Of a stretch of DNA of 64,000 nucleotides, positions 49,013-57,284 are shown in pieces; positions within the stretch are counted from its first letter, which is position 1; each line of letters begins with the position of its first letter. The notes beneath the pieces were generated by a model that did no database searches, was not told where the DNA came from, and was given only the letters and a program-made list of their open reading frames with translations. Source of the stretch: Saprospiraceae bacterium (GTDB lineage: Bacteria > Bacteroidota > Bacteroidia > Chitinophagales > Saprospiraceae). The position numbers were made by a program, and so were the translations under genes. Location: positions 38,809 to 102,808 of the forward strand of contig JADKGD010000029.1 in the NCBI GenBank assembly GCA_016717145.1. Direction: 5' to 3'.

Positions 49013-49020
49013 CCAGAATA
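49013..49020 (+). promoter_or_regulatory. Bacteroidota -7 element (TATCTTTG) with possible -33 TTTG
   Basis: TATCTTTG at 49013-49020 with TTTG at 48977-48980 about 22 bp earlier. It lies downstream of the ATG at 48987 and upstream of the ATG at 49047, so it decides for the second start of the T9SS cargo gene. Confidence 0.5.
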
Positions 49021-49046
49021 AAAACATAACTACAATCATTTCTAAA

Positions 49047-50900
49047 ATGAATTTTTTGATAAAAATAAAGCTTATACTATTTGTTTGTTTTCTGCTTGTA
49101 ATTCAGATTTCATCGGAGCCTCTAAAAGCCCAAATTTGTGCAGGAAATAAGGGAATCAATATTTTTAAAGATGGAGATTTCGGTAGCGGAACAAGTCCGG
49201 TATTGCTAAACAATCCAAACATAGCTCCCGGATATGAGTATACCACAAATCTACCTGGTGACGGATTTTATTCCATTACAAATAATACAGGTGTTTGGAA
49301 CCTGTATCAATCCTGGCTTTCTATTCGTAACAACAGCAACGATGCAAACGGATATATGATGGTAGTTAATGCATCGTACTCGCCCGGAATATTCTATGAA
49401 AAAACCATAAATGATATTTGTGGGAATACATTATATGAGTTTAGTGCTGATGTCATCAATCTTGTAAAATCCAGCAAACCAAATCACAGTGATCCAGTTA
49501 TTGATTTTTTAATCGATGGTGTTGTAAGGTTCTCAACGGGATTGGTACCTAAGACCGAAAGATGGATTACATTTGGTTTTACCTTTACTGCTCCTGAAAA
49601 TGCATCATCGGTAACACTTACATTAAGAAACAACGCACCAGGTGGTTTTGGAAATGATTTGGCGCTAGACAATATTTCTTTCAGGGCTTGCGGGCCATCA
49701 GCATTCGTAGGCATAGACCCAAAAAAAGCCATATTACTTTGTATTGATGATGACCCTTTTGATATAAAAGCAGAAATATTGGGTAGTGCCAACCCTCGCA
49801 TTATCTGGCAAACATCAAGAGACGGAATTGACTGGGAAGAATATGGACCAAAAAACGTCATTAGCATTACGCATACCAATTTTGATGTAGGTACATATTA
49901 TTATCGATATTTGACAGCCGGTGATGATGTATCGATACTCAACGAAAAATGCAGGGTAGTTTCAGATGAGATAACCGTAACTGTGTTGCCACTTGAATAT
50001 GTTATTGAAGACTCCATTTGTGATAATCAGGTTTACACATTGGGCAACCAAAAAATAAATAAACCGGGAAATTACCAGGCTACTTTAACTTCATCTCGTG
50101 GTTGCGATAGCATCGTTTACCTTAATTTGAAAGTACTTGAACCAGAAGTATCTTTTGTGGTCTACGACGAAATTTGCAATCATGGTATCGACATTTTGGA
50201 AACAAATTTCAGAGGAGGGTATTTCATAAGTGTCAATAATATTCAACAGCCTTATATCAATGCTTTGCCATATAGATTACCCTTAAAAGTAGGAATTGTG
50301 AGCACCATTAATTTTGAAAATGAAGATGGTTGTGTCCATAATATAAATGTAGATATACCAGACCCAAAAGAAGTTACAGCAACTTTGGACACAACATTAA
50401 TCTCAACAAACATCTACCAACTTGACATCAAATCTGATGTTAAAATAACTAATATCATTTGGACTTCTTCTCAAAAACTGGATTGTACAAATTGTCTAAT
50501 GCCAAAGATTAAAATTGCTGAAAATACAAAGATCGAAGTAGTCTTAATTTTTGAAAATGGGTGTGAAGTCACGCTTAATTCCAGTCTACCATATAAACAA
50601 ATTCCCGACGTCGTATTTTCGAATATTTTTTCACCGAATGGAGATGGCATAAATGATATTTTTTATATCAAATATAATGATGATAACATTATTGTCAGCA
50701 ACTTTCAAATTTATGACAGATGGGGTGCTAAAGTTTTTTCTCTCCAAAAAGGCACTACCAATGACATTGCAAACGGGTGGGATGGTAAATTTAAAAATAT
50801 TGATGTACAAACAGGAGTCTACCAATTTATGGTAAGTTTGGCGGATGTGCTAGATCATTCATTAGGCACATTTAGCGGCTCAATCACTTTGGTTAGATGA
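49047..50900 (+). CDS. Secreted protein with type B (CHU_C) T9SS sorting domain
   Basis: 617 residues from MNFLIKIKLILFVCFLLV, a signal peptide. The longer frame from 48987 begins before the likely promoter. Residues about 30-210 form a jelly-roll-like domain with paired hydrophobic strands (YMMVVNASYSPGIFYEKT, DPVIDFLIDGVVRF). An Ig-like region and a SCDNQVYTLG-type repeat (ICDNQVYTLGNQKI) follow. The C-terminus NIFSPNGDGINDIFYI, YDRWGAKVFS, WDGKFKNIDVQTGVYQFMV is the gliding-motility-associated type B sorting domain, which directs export by the T9SS and is usually paired with PorP/SprF proteins. It is a probable adhesin or matrix protein. Confidence 0.9.
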   Translation: MNFLIKIKLILFVCFLLVIQISSEPLKAQICAGNKGINIFKDGDFGSGTSPVLLNNPNIAPGYEYTTNLPGDGFYSITNNTGVWNLYQSWLSIRNNSNDANGYMMVVNASYSPGIFYEKTINDICGNTLYEFSADVINLVKSSKPNHSDPVIDFLIDGVVRFSTGLVPKTERWITFGFTFTAPENASSVTLTLRNNAPGGFGNDLALDNISFRACGPSAFVGIDPKKAILLCIDDDPFDIKAEILGSANPRIIWQTSRDGIDWEEYGPKNVISITHTNFDVGTYYYRYLTAGDDVSILNEKCRVVSDEITVTVLPLEYVIEDSICDNQVYTLGNQKINKPGNYQATLTSSRGCDSIVYLNLKVLEPEVSFVVYDEICNHGIDILETNFRGGYFISVNNIQQPYINALPYRLPLKVGIVSTINFENEDGCVHNINVDIPDPKEVTATLDTTLISTNIYQLDIKSDVKITNIIWTSSQKLDCTNCLMPKIKIAENTKIEVVLIFENGCEVTLNSSLPYKQIPDVVFSNIFSPNGDGINDIFYIKYNDDNIIVSNFQIYDRWGAKVFSLQKGTTNDIANGWDGKFKNIDVQTGVYQFMVSLADVLDHSLGTFSGSITLVR

Positions 50901-51065
50901 TTTAAGTCAGATGTTAAAAGTTCACTTAAGGAAACCAAAATGTTTGTCTGAGCATTATACTTTGTGTACCTTAACTTTAGAACCTTACTTAAGGATTTTT
51001 ATACTTCAGGCTAGCATTACCATAACTTCCATTTGGTTTTAGTGCATACTCAAAAAATAAAAAAA

Positions 51066-51091
51066 TGCCAATGATTTTATAACCATTGGCA
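51066..51091 (-). terminator. Terminator of the BNR-repeat protein gene
   Basis: TGCCAATG at 51066-51073 pairs with CATTGGCA at 51084-51091. The minus strand continues into a T-rich tract. It lies 33 bp beyond the gene stop. Confidence 0.65.
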
Positions 51092-51123
51092 CCTAATTTT
51101 CACAGATAAATTTCAATAATTTC

Positions 51124-54100
51124 TTAAGCTCCGGTATTAATTCCGGAAATTATTTTTTTATCTATTTTAGCTTTAATAAGTAATTTATTTAATGTTTCAG
51201 CCTTATCCACAACAGATTTTACTTTTGCCCTGGCATCGGTAAGTTTGGTCACCAACAAATTAAGGTTTGCGAGTTGTGCACCTGAAGGTTTCCCGGCATA
51301 GCCTACCACCTCACTATAAAGAGTGGCGATTTTTTCCCTGAGCTGTGGTTCTGCAGCTCCGACATAATTATCTCCTTTGGTTACAACCATGACACTTCTT
51401 AGTCCCTCTATCTCTTTGACATATTCACTTAGATTGAGTTGTTTTGCTAATTTTTTGTCTGTCAATAATGGCAAAATTTCTTCTGAGCTTTTCTGCAACA
51501 TATCTATTTTATCAACTTCATGCGCCAATGTTTCCATCATGTTGTACAATTCCATACTTTTTTCATCCTTCAGTTTTCTTTCCTCAAGGGTATGTATAGA
51601 ATTTTCATCATATTTCAATTCAATATCTTCAGTAAATTCCTTACCACCTTTCGTTATTTTGATCGAATATTTGCCTGCTGGTACAGTAGGTGCAGCAAAA
51701 CCGCCAAAAGCAAATGTTTTACCTTTTGCAGTTTTGGGAGGATTTAAAGTATAATTCCATTCTACAATATTAACCCCCTTACTTTTGCCAGGCACCAGGT
51801 CAGCTACTTTTTTGCCTTCGCTATCATAAACTTCCATCGTCATTTTGCCAAAAGTATGTCTTTTATTCATAAAATAAACAATTCGAGCTGAAGTAGTAGG
51901 ATTGGCCCCCACATATTCTCCAACAGCAGGAAAGCTCTGGAATGAACTGCTTTCATTTATGACAGTAGGTTTTACTTCGATAAAATCAAGCTCTTTATCC
52001 ATTGCTTCTTCTGTAATTTTTCTTAGTGGAGTTATATCATCTATAATGATGATACCTCGACCGTGTGTGGCCATGATAAGTGCATTTTCTTCCGGATGAA
52101 TGGCCAGATAGTGAATCGCAACAGCTGGCATATTGTTTTCAAATTTTGCCCAGTTTTGGCCTCCATCTACAGTCACATATAAACCAAATTCAGTTGCCAA
52201 AAACAATAAATTCGGGTTTTTTGTGTCTTCTCTGATACATCTGGCATAAATAGGAATCTGATCGTTAATGATTGACTTCCATGTTTTACCAGCGTCAGTA
52301 GTTTTCATAACATATGGTTTCATGTCGCTGCGTGTGTGTCCATCAAACACAACAAAAGCAGTATTTTTATCATAATGACTTGGTTCAATAAAATAAACCC
52401 AAGTATTTTTTGGCACTCCTGTAATATTAGGTGTAACATTATTCCAAGTAATTCCACCATCCATGGTCACCTGAACATTACCGTCATCTGTACCAACCCA
52501 AATGATATCTTTATCAATTGGTGATTCATTTATGGTAAAAACGGTACAGTGATTTTCAGCCCCCGAATTATCGGCACTTAAGCCCCCTGATGCTTCCTGT
52601 AATTGTTTTTTTGGATCATTGGTAGTGATATCCGGGGACATTTTTCTCCAGGTTTCTCCTCTATCCTCAGATACGTGTACATATTGACTACCCACATATA
52701 TTCTGTCCGGAAAATGCAGGCTGGTTGTTAAAGGGGAATTCCAGTTAAATCGGAGTTTAGGGTCGCCTGCTTCGGCGTATGGCTTGATGGTTTTGGCCTG
52801 ACTTTTTCCTACATCAACACGCCAGATATTTTCTGCTCCCTGCATTTCGGAATACACGGTATTTGGATCCTTCGGATGTGGATAAACTCTAAATCCGTCT
52901 CCAAAACCTACAGAAACCCAATCACTGTTTTTAATTCCACCAACGCGTTTACTTGGTCCTGACCACGAGCCATTATCCTGAAGGCCGCCATATACACGAT
53001 ATGGCTTTTGATTATCGTGGGATACATGGTAAAACTGAGAGAAAGGAAGTCCTTTTACCATTTCCCAAACGGTACCGCCGTCCCAAGTTCTGTACACTCC
53101 GCCATCTGTACCCACGTATATAATATTTGAATTATTAGGGTCAATCAGATAATCATGAAAATCACTATGAATGCCAGCTCCTATGGATCTGAAAGTCTTG
53201 CCTCCATCCTTACTAACTGAACCACTGAGTCCTGCTTTCATCACTATATCGGGATTTTTGGGATCGATAACAATTCTTGAGAAATAGAATGGTCTAACTA
53301 CCAATTCAAAATCACCATTGAGTTTTTTCCATGAAGATCCTGCATCTTCAGATCTGTAAAGTCCTTTGTCTTCATTTTTTTCACTTTCTATGACAGAATA
53401 AAGAATGGAAGAATTGGAGGGCGCTACTGCTATAGCAATCCTTCCCAATTTCCCGGTCGGAAAGCCGTTGTGTATTTTATTCCAGGTTTTTCCTCCATCC
53501 AGCGTTTTATATAACGCGCTGCTCAATCCACCCGAATTAAAAGAAAATGCTGTCCTTCTGAATTCCCAGAAAGCTGCATATAAAATGTCAGGATTTTGTG
53601 GATCCATGGTAAGTTCTGAACATCCCGTTGTTTGATTTACATAAAATATTTTATTCCATGTTGTACCGCTATCTGTTGTTTTATATACACCTCTGTCTTC
53701 ACTATCCCCCCACAAGGCACCCATGACTCCGACATAAACTTCGTTGGAGTTTTTTGGATTTACAATGACATTACTTATACGCTCTGATTTGGCCAGTCCC
53801 ATGTTTTTCCAATTCTGGCCGCCATCTGTAGTTTTATAAATACCATCACCTACACTAACACTATTTCGTGTCCAGGTTTCGCCAGTACCTACCCAAATTG
53901 TTCTATCCGGATCATTGGGGTCCAATTCGATGGCACCGATACATTGCGTGTGTTTATCAAAAATAGGGTTAAATGTAACCCCCGAATTATTTGATTGCCA
54001 TACGCCACCTCCGGCTGCAGCTACATAAAGAATTTTTGAATCTTTTGGATGACCTTCAATATCTGTTACCCTTCCACTCATCACTGCTGGTCCAATCTGA

Positions 54101-54219
54101 CGGGCGCGGATAGATCCAAATATTTCATCACTTTTGAGTGGAATAGCTTTCTGAGCTGCTAAATCTCCGTAAAAATTTACAATGGCCAAAAAAAGTCCCA
54201 ATCCTAAACTGTGTTTCAT
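51124..54219 (-). CDS. Exported BNR/sortilin-like beta-propeller protein
   Basis: 1031 residues with a signal peptide (LFLAIVNFYGDLAAQ). Many BNR/Asp-box-type repeats follow, such as GIYKTTDGGQNWKN, GVYKTTDSGTTWNK, ALYKTLDGGKTWNK and LYRSEDAGSSWKK, each with S/T-x-D-x-G-x-T-W. This predicts one or two large beta-propellers up to about residue 720. A Fn3-like domain and a helical C-terminus (LAHEVDKIDMLQKSSEEI) follow. The family is usually annotated as glycosyl hydrolase/VPS10-sortilin-like, but sialidase catalytic residues are not evident and no sorting domain is present. Probably periplasmic or outer-membrane. Function unknown. The LolA-like gene lies 94 bp upstream. Confidence 0.82.
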   Translation of the reverse strand: MKHSLGLGLFLAIVNFYGDLAAQKAIPLKSDEIFGSIRARQIGPAVMSGRVTDIEGHPKDSKILYVAAAGGGVWQSNNSGVTFNPIFDKHTQCIGAIELDPNDPDRTIWVGTGETWTRNSVSVGDGIYKTTDGGQNWKNMGLAKSERISNVIVNPKNSNEVYVGVMGALWGDSEDRGVYKTTDSGTTWNKIFYVNQTTGCSELTMDPQNPDILYAAFWEFRRTAFSFNSGGLSSALYKTLDGGKTWNKIHNGFPTGKLGRIAIAVAPSNSSILYSVIESEKNEDKGLYRSEDAGSSWKKLNGDFELVVRPFYFSRIVIDPKNPDIVMKAGLSGSVSKDGGKTFRSIGAGIHSDFHDYLIDPNNSNIIYVGTDGGVYRTWDGGTVWEMVKGLPFSQFYHVSHDNQKPYRVYGGLQDNGSWSGPSKRVGGIKNSDWVSVGFGDGFRVYPHPKDPNTVYSEMQGAENIWRVDVGKSQAKTIKPYAEAGDPKLRFNWNSPLTTSLHFPDRIYVGSQYVHVSEDRGETWRKMSPDITTNDPKKQLQEASGGLSADNSGAENHCTVFTINESPIDKDIIWVGTDDGNVQVTMDGGITWNNVTPNITGVPKNTWVYFIEPSHYDKNTAFVVFDGHTRSDMKPYVMKTTDAGKTWKSIINDQIPIYARCIREDTKNPNLLFLATEFGLYVTVDGGQNWAKFENNMPAVAIHYLAIHPEENALIMATHGRGIIIIDDITPLRKITEEAMDKELDFIEVKPTVINESSSFQSFPAVGEYVGANPTTSARIVYFMNKRHTFGKMTMEVYDSEGKKVADLVPGKSKGVNIVEWNYTLNPPKTAKGKTFAFGGFAAPTVPAGKYSIKITKGGKEFTEDIELKYDENSIHTLEERKLKDEKSMELYNMMETLAHEVDKIDMLQKSSEEILPLLTDKKLAKQLNLSEYVKEIEGLRSVMVVTKGDNYVGAAEPQLREKIATLYSEVVGYAGKPSGAQLANLNLLVTKLTDARAKVKSVVDKAETLNKLLIKAKIDKKIISGINTGA

Positions 54220-54261
54220 AAAATTGATTTTTGAGCTTTGTTAATAAGACAAAAGGCAAAA

Positions 54262-54291
54262 AAGGTATCCAATTATAATGTAGGATACCTT
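54262..54291 (-). terminator. Terminator after the LolA-like gene
   Basis: AAGGTATCC at 54262-54270 pairs with GGATACCTT at 54283-54291, followed on the minus strand by a T-run. It separates the LolA-like gene from the BNR gene. Confidence 0.65.
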
Positions 54292-54313
54292 CCAATTAAT
54301 TATTTATATAAGA

Positions 54314-55063
54314 TTATTTTTCTTCCGGAAATGCAAACTCCTTGTCATCGATGTCAACATTAAATTCGATCTTTTCGATGGCTATAGAAGCCTGTAACTG
54401 ACCATCAAACTTCTGTCCGAGATTAAATGGCATCATTAGTCCATTAACTTCCTGATAATCAGAAAAAACTGATTCAGAATTAAGACCTTTACCCTGTCCT
54501 TTTTTCATCATAGAACGGGTCATAATCGGTACAAAATTCTCTTTATCAAAGAAATATGTAGTAATATTTTCTTCATCTTTACCATCTATTTTGATAGGCT
54601 TTTTTGTAAGCTTTATTTTAAAACAATCTGTGCCTTCAACCGTTTCGCTTCCCTCTAATGATATGGTATAGCCTTTGTCTTTATAATTCAATAACGGATC
54701 CGGGAAATCTCCATATTCGGCCTTCATAATTTCCGAATCTTCAGTTTCCATTTTTTCAGCTTTCATGGTCAAAAAATTCGTTTGCCACCCAATATTTCCA
54801 TCAAATGCAGGCTGCACGATGGTCATGCCCTGAAAAGTTAAAGCTATTTTGGTTTTCATAGGCTTGGCCATGATAACAGTAGGAAATTCCATGCCCTGGG
54901 CTTTTATTTTTGCTGTTGATTTCATAGATGAAATTTTACTCCATGCAGCCCTTCCGCCAGTATTTTCAAAATATTTATTTACAATTTCATCAGCCGACTG
55001 CGCTGTCAAAAGATGGGAACAAAATGCTACGCATAATAAAAGAAGAGATTTCTTTAAATTCAT
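54314..55063 (-). CDS. Exported lipoprotein-sorting (LolA/LolB-like) protein
   Basis: 249 residues with a signal peptide ending HLLTAQ. The opening SADEIVNKYFENTGGRAAWSKI and the strands MKSTAKIKAQGMEFPTVIM, KIALTFQGMTIVQPAFDG and GYTISLEGSETVEGTDCFKIKL fit the outer-membrane lipoprotein-sorting-like half-barrel family. A role in carrying hydrophobic ligands through the periplasm is plausible. It is not the canonical LolA, which is smaller. Own terminator and own -7 element at 55133-55140. Confidence 0.75.
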   Translation of the reverse strand: MNLKKSLLLLCVAFCSHLLTAQSADEIVNKYFENTGGRAAWSKISSMKSTAKIKAQGMEFPTVIMAKPMKTKIALTFQGMTIVQPAFDGNIGWQTNFLTMKAEKMETEDSEIMKAEYGDFPDPLLNYKDKGYTISLEGSETVEGTDCFKIKLTKKPIKIDGKDEENITTYFFDKENFVPIMTRSMMKKGQGKGLNSESVFSDYQEVNGLMMPFNLGQKFDGQLQASIAIEKIEFNVDIDDKEFAFPEEK

Positions 55064-55132
55064 TTTAATTGATTTTCTAATTATTTAAAATTTACTAATG
55101 ATGCCTTAAACAGCTGTGAAATTAATATAGTT

Positions 55133-55140
55133 CAAATATA
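55133..55140 (-). promoter_or_regulatory. Bacteroidota -7 element (TATATTTG)
   Basis: TAnnTTTG match 69 bp upstream of the LolA-like gene ATG at 55063. Confidence 0.4.
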
Positions 55141-55221
55141 CATGTCAATTGCTTTACAGCATAATAAATATCGACAAACGAATGGTTTTATCAGATACGT
55201 AATAGGGTAATACTTATATTT

Positions 55222-55935
55222 TTAAAATAAAGTTGATTGCCCTTCCTGAATTTGACTGGAAACTGGAAGTATAAGTGAAGGATTATTTTCTTTTACATTG
55301 TTGACCATGGTTGAAACTTGGTAAGCTTCCATGTACTCAGATGGATAAGGTATAAGCAATTGTAATGATTCTTTCGGGCTCAAAGTTTCATCCAACCATA
55401 GTTTTTCATTTTCCTTTAATAAGATGGCCGGCATTCGATCATGGATAGTTTCCATTAGTTTATTGGGTTCCATAGTTATGAGTGTAAAACTATACAGGTG
55501 TTCTCCATCAAAAGGGTCTTTCCATGAGTCCCATATACCCGCAACAGTAAATATATCCTGGTCAGTTGTCACTATTCTAAATGGAACTTTGAATTTACCA
55601 ATTCGTTTCCATTCGTAAAAACCATCAAATGGAACAATACATCGTTTTGACTTTAATCCACCTTTAAAAGCCGGTTTTTCCATTAGTGTTTCCATTCTGG
55701 CATTGATCATCTTTGAGCCAATGTTTTTATCTTTTGCCCAAAAAGGAATTAGTCCCCATCTGAATAAATGAATGTGCTGCTGATCTTGTGAAGTTATAAC
55801 AGGGTGCATATGGGTAGGCGCGACATTATAATTTGGCAAAGGATTATATCGTTCGAGTTCTTCAGAATAAAAAGTAGCATTAAATCGTTGTTCGATTTCC
55901 TTCTCTACTTTTGTCAATGAAGATCTGCCACACAT
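55222..55935 (-). CDS. SOS response-associated peptidase (SRAP, YedK/HMCES-like)
   Basis: 237 residues. MCGRSSL gives the invariant Cys2, which becomes N-terminal and forms the thiazolidine crosslink with abasic sites. Other family blocks: NYNVAPTHMHPVI, FRWGLIPFWAKD, MINARMETLMEKPAF, RCIVPFDGFYEWKR and the catalytic-histidine segment HDRMPAIL. It shields abasic sites in single-stranded DNA. It lies 12 bp downstream of the SPOR gene, probably in one transcript. Confidence 0.95.
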   Translation of the reverse strand: MCGRSSLTKVEKEIEQRFNATFYSEELERYNPLPNYNVAPTHMHPVITSQDQQHIHLFRWGLIPFWAKDKNIGSKMINARMETLMEKPAFKGGLKSKRCIVPFDGFYEWKRIGKFKVPFRIVTTDQDIFTVAGIWDSWKDPFDGEHLYSFTLITMEPNKLMETIHDRMPAILLKENEKLWLDETLSPKESLQLLIPYPSEYMEAYQVSTMVNNVKENNPSLILPVSSQIQEGQSTLF

Positions 55936-55947
55936 TAATTCTTAATA

Positions 55948-56595
55948 TCAGTGTTTTACAAAACAATCAATACCCTTTTGTCTAAGCATATCAGCAGCTT
56001 CTTTTGCTTTGGATTCTGAACTATATTTTACAGCAATAACAGAATGGTATTCAGATTGCGGAAAAATGATAACTTCAGCATTAGCATAACCAAGTTTATT
56101 TAATTTTTTTACCATTTTATTGGCATTTTCTTTCAATAAATAACTTCCTGCCATTACTAAATAACTACCTCCATCACCTGTAATATTTTTACTTACGGTG
56201 GGAGATTCTTTTGCAGGTGTTGTTTTATTTTTTGATGGAGGCTCTTTGGTCCCGGTATTTTGTGTTAGCTTCACCTTGTCTTTTGGTTTCTGAGCAGGTG
56301 TTTTTGGTTCTGCCTTTTTCTGAATTTCTATGGCATCCACTTTTGAATCAACATCGTTATAATCTATACCTTTGGATACTATTTCATCATTTGTAATCAA
56401 TTTTTGATCACTGGCTGTGGTGTCCTGAAAGCTTGTATCTATTAAAGTGGAATCAAGATCAATAGTGTCTTTTGTCATCAATTCCAACTGAGCCAGTTTT
56501 TTATTTTTGTAGTAGGATTTTAACATTGCAGTAGCCCAAAAATATAAAATAAGAATGACTAAGGCATAAATCGCGATTCGAACCAACCTTCCCAT
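55948..56595 (-). CDS. SPOR-domain membrane protein
   Basis: 215 residues. One N-terminal helix (about 6-25), then a Lys/Pro/Thr-rich linker. A C-terminal SPOR domain covers about 145-215 (GSYLVMAGSYLLKENANKMV, then YHSVIAVKYSSESKAKEAAD). SPOR domains bind denuded peptidoglycan glycan strands at division sites. It is probably an inner-membrane-anchored cell-wall or division protein. A -7 element is at 56625-56632 and SRAP follows directly. Confidence 0.88.
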   Translation of the reverse strand: MGRLVRIAIYALVILILYFWATAMLKSYYKNKKLAQLELMTKDTIDLDSTLIDTSFQDTTASDQKLITNDEIVSKGIDYNDVDSKVDAIEIQKKAEPKTPAQKPKDKVKLTQNTGTKEPPSKNKTTPAKESPTVSKNITGDGGSYLVMAGSYLLKENANKMVKKLNKLGYANAEVIIFPQSEYHSVIAVKYSSESKAKEAADMLRQKGIDCFVKH

Positions 56596-56624
56596 AATAT
56601 AATGTTTACAATCTGAAATTAGAC

Positions 56625-56632
56625 CAAAAGTA
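56625..56632 (-). promoter_or_regulatory. Bacteroidota -7 element (TACTTTTG)
   Basis: TAnnTTTG match 29 bp upstream of the SPOR gene ATG. Likely promoter of the SPOR-SRAP pair. Confidence 0.5.
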
Positions 56633-56688
56633 CAAAAATAAAATTATGGTAAGATAATTAATAAAAAAAGAATGCATACCATTCAAAA

Positions 56689-56751
56689 CCCCGCCCCCCC
56701 CCCGGGGGGGGGGGGGGCCCCCAAAAAAGGGGGGGCCCGGGGGGGGGGGGG
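56689..56751. repeat. C/G homopolymer block, probable assembly artefact
   Basis: A 63-base block made almost entirely of long C and G runs plus one A6, in otherwise A/T-rich DNA. The C and G runs are mutually complementary and would form a very stable hairpin. It lies downstream of the His-rich lipoprotein gene, where a terminator could be expected. The shape suggests a collapsed or mis-called hairpin rather than true sequence. Confidence 0.7.
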
Positions 56752-56809
56752 AACCATTTAATAGGCTGACAGGAAGATACAGGCACTCAGCTACATTAAA
56801 TTCTAAAGT

Positions 56810-57241
56810 CTATCGAATGGAATCTCTGATAGCCTCAATGGCAGCTTTCCACTCTATTTGCACTTTTTTAATATCGGCTGGCTTAAGATGGGATGCGGCA
56901 TCTGAAGTTGTGTGATCGTGATCATGATTATGGCCTGTATGATCAACATGATCATGACCATGTTCAATTCCAGGTATTTCCACCATATTATATTTCCATT
57001 CATTTACTTTGCTTTTCCATTTTTTTAAAGCTTCAATATCCTGAGACATTGCACCTTGAGCCATTCTGTCATCAATTAAACTATCCAGTGACATTCCTAT
57101 GTGAATGGCTTGATCCTGAATGGATAATGCCTCATTAAGTATGGCTTCACTGCCATTTACTTTAGCATCGTCGGACTTATTTTTGCAATCAGTGAGTATT
57201 GCCAAAAAAAAGCACAACATTAAACATTTACTTATATTCAT
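56810..57241 (-). CDS. Histidine-rich lipoprotein
   Basis: 143 residues. Lipoprotein signal peptide ending LAILTDC (Cys19). A helical region (EALSIQDQAIHIGMSLDSLI, KWKSKVNEWKYNM) is followed by HGHDHVDHTGHNHDHDHTT, eight histidines alternating with Asp, a likely zinc, copper or nickel binding segment. The C-terminal helix is amphipathic. It may buffer or sense metal in the periplasm. No metal transporter is adjacent. Family not recognised. It precedes the C/G block and follows rocD on the same strand, 43 bp apart. Confidence 0.75.
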   Translation of the reverse strand: MNISKCLMLCFFLAILTDCKNKSDDAKVNGSEAILNEALSIQDQAIHIGMSLDSLIDDRMAQGAMSQDIEALKKWKSKVNEWKYNMVEIPGIEHGHDHVDHTGHNHDHDHTTSDAASHLKPADIKKVQIEWKAAIEAIRDSIR

Positions 57242-57284
57242 TTTTATTTTTATTAAATTAATACTTTATTATAACCAATCAAAA

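Noticed and set aside
48987..49046. Upstream ATG for the T9SS cargo gene
   Set aside because: The promoter element at 49013-49020 lies downstream of this ATG, and the signal peptide begins at the second ATG.
49484..49879. 131-residue minus-strand ORF inside the T9SS cargo gene
   Set aside because: It is a shadow of the plus-strand gene, whose protein has a signal peptide and a clear sorting domain.
51124..54219. Sialidase
   Set aside because: Asp-box repeats are abundant, but the catalytic arginine triad and Tyr/Glu pair of sialidases could not be located.
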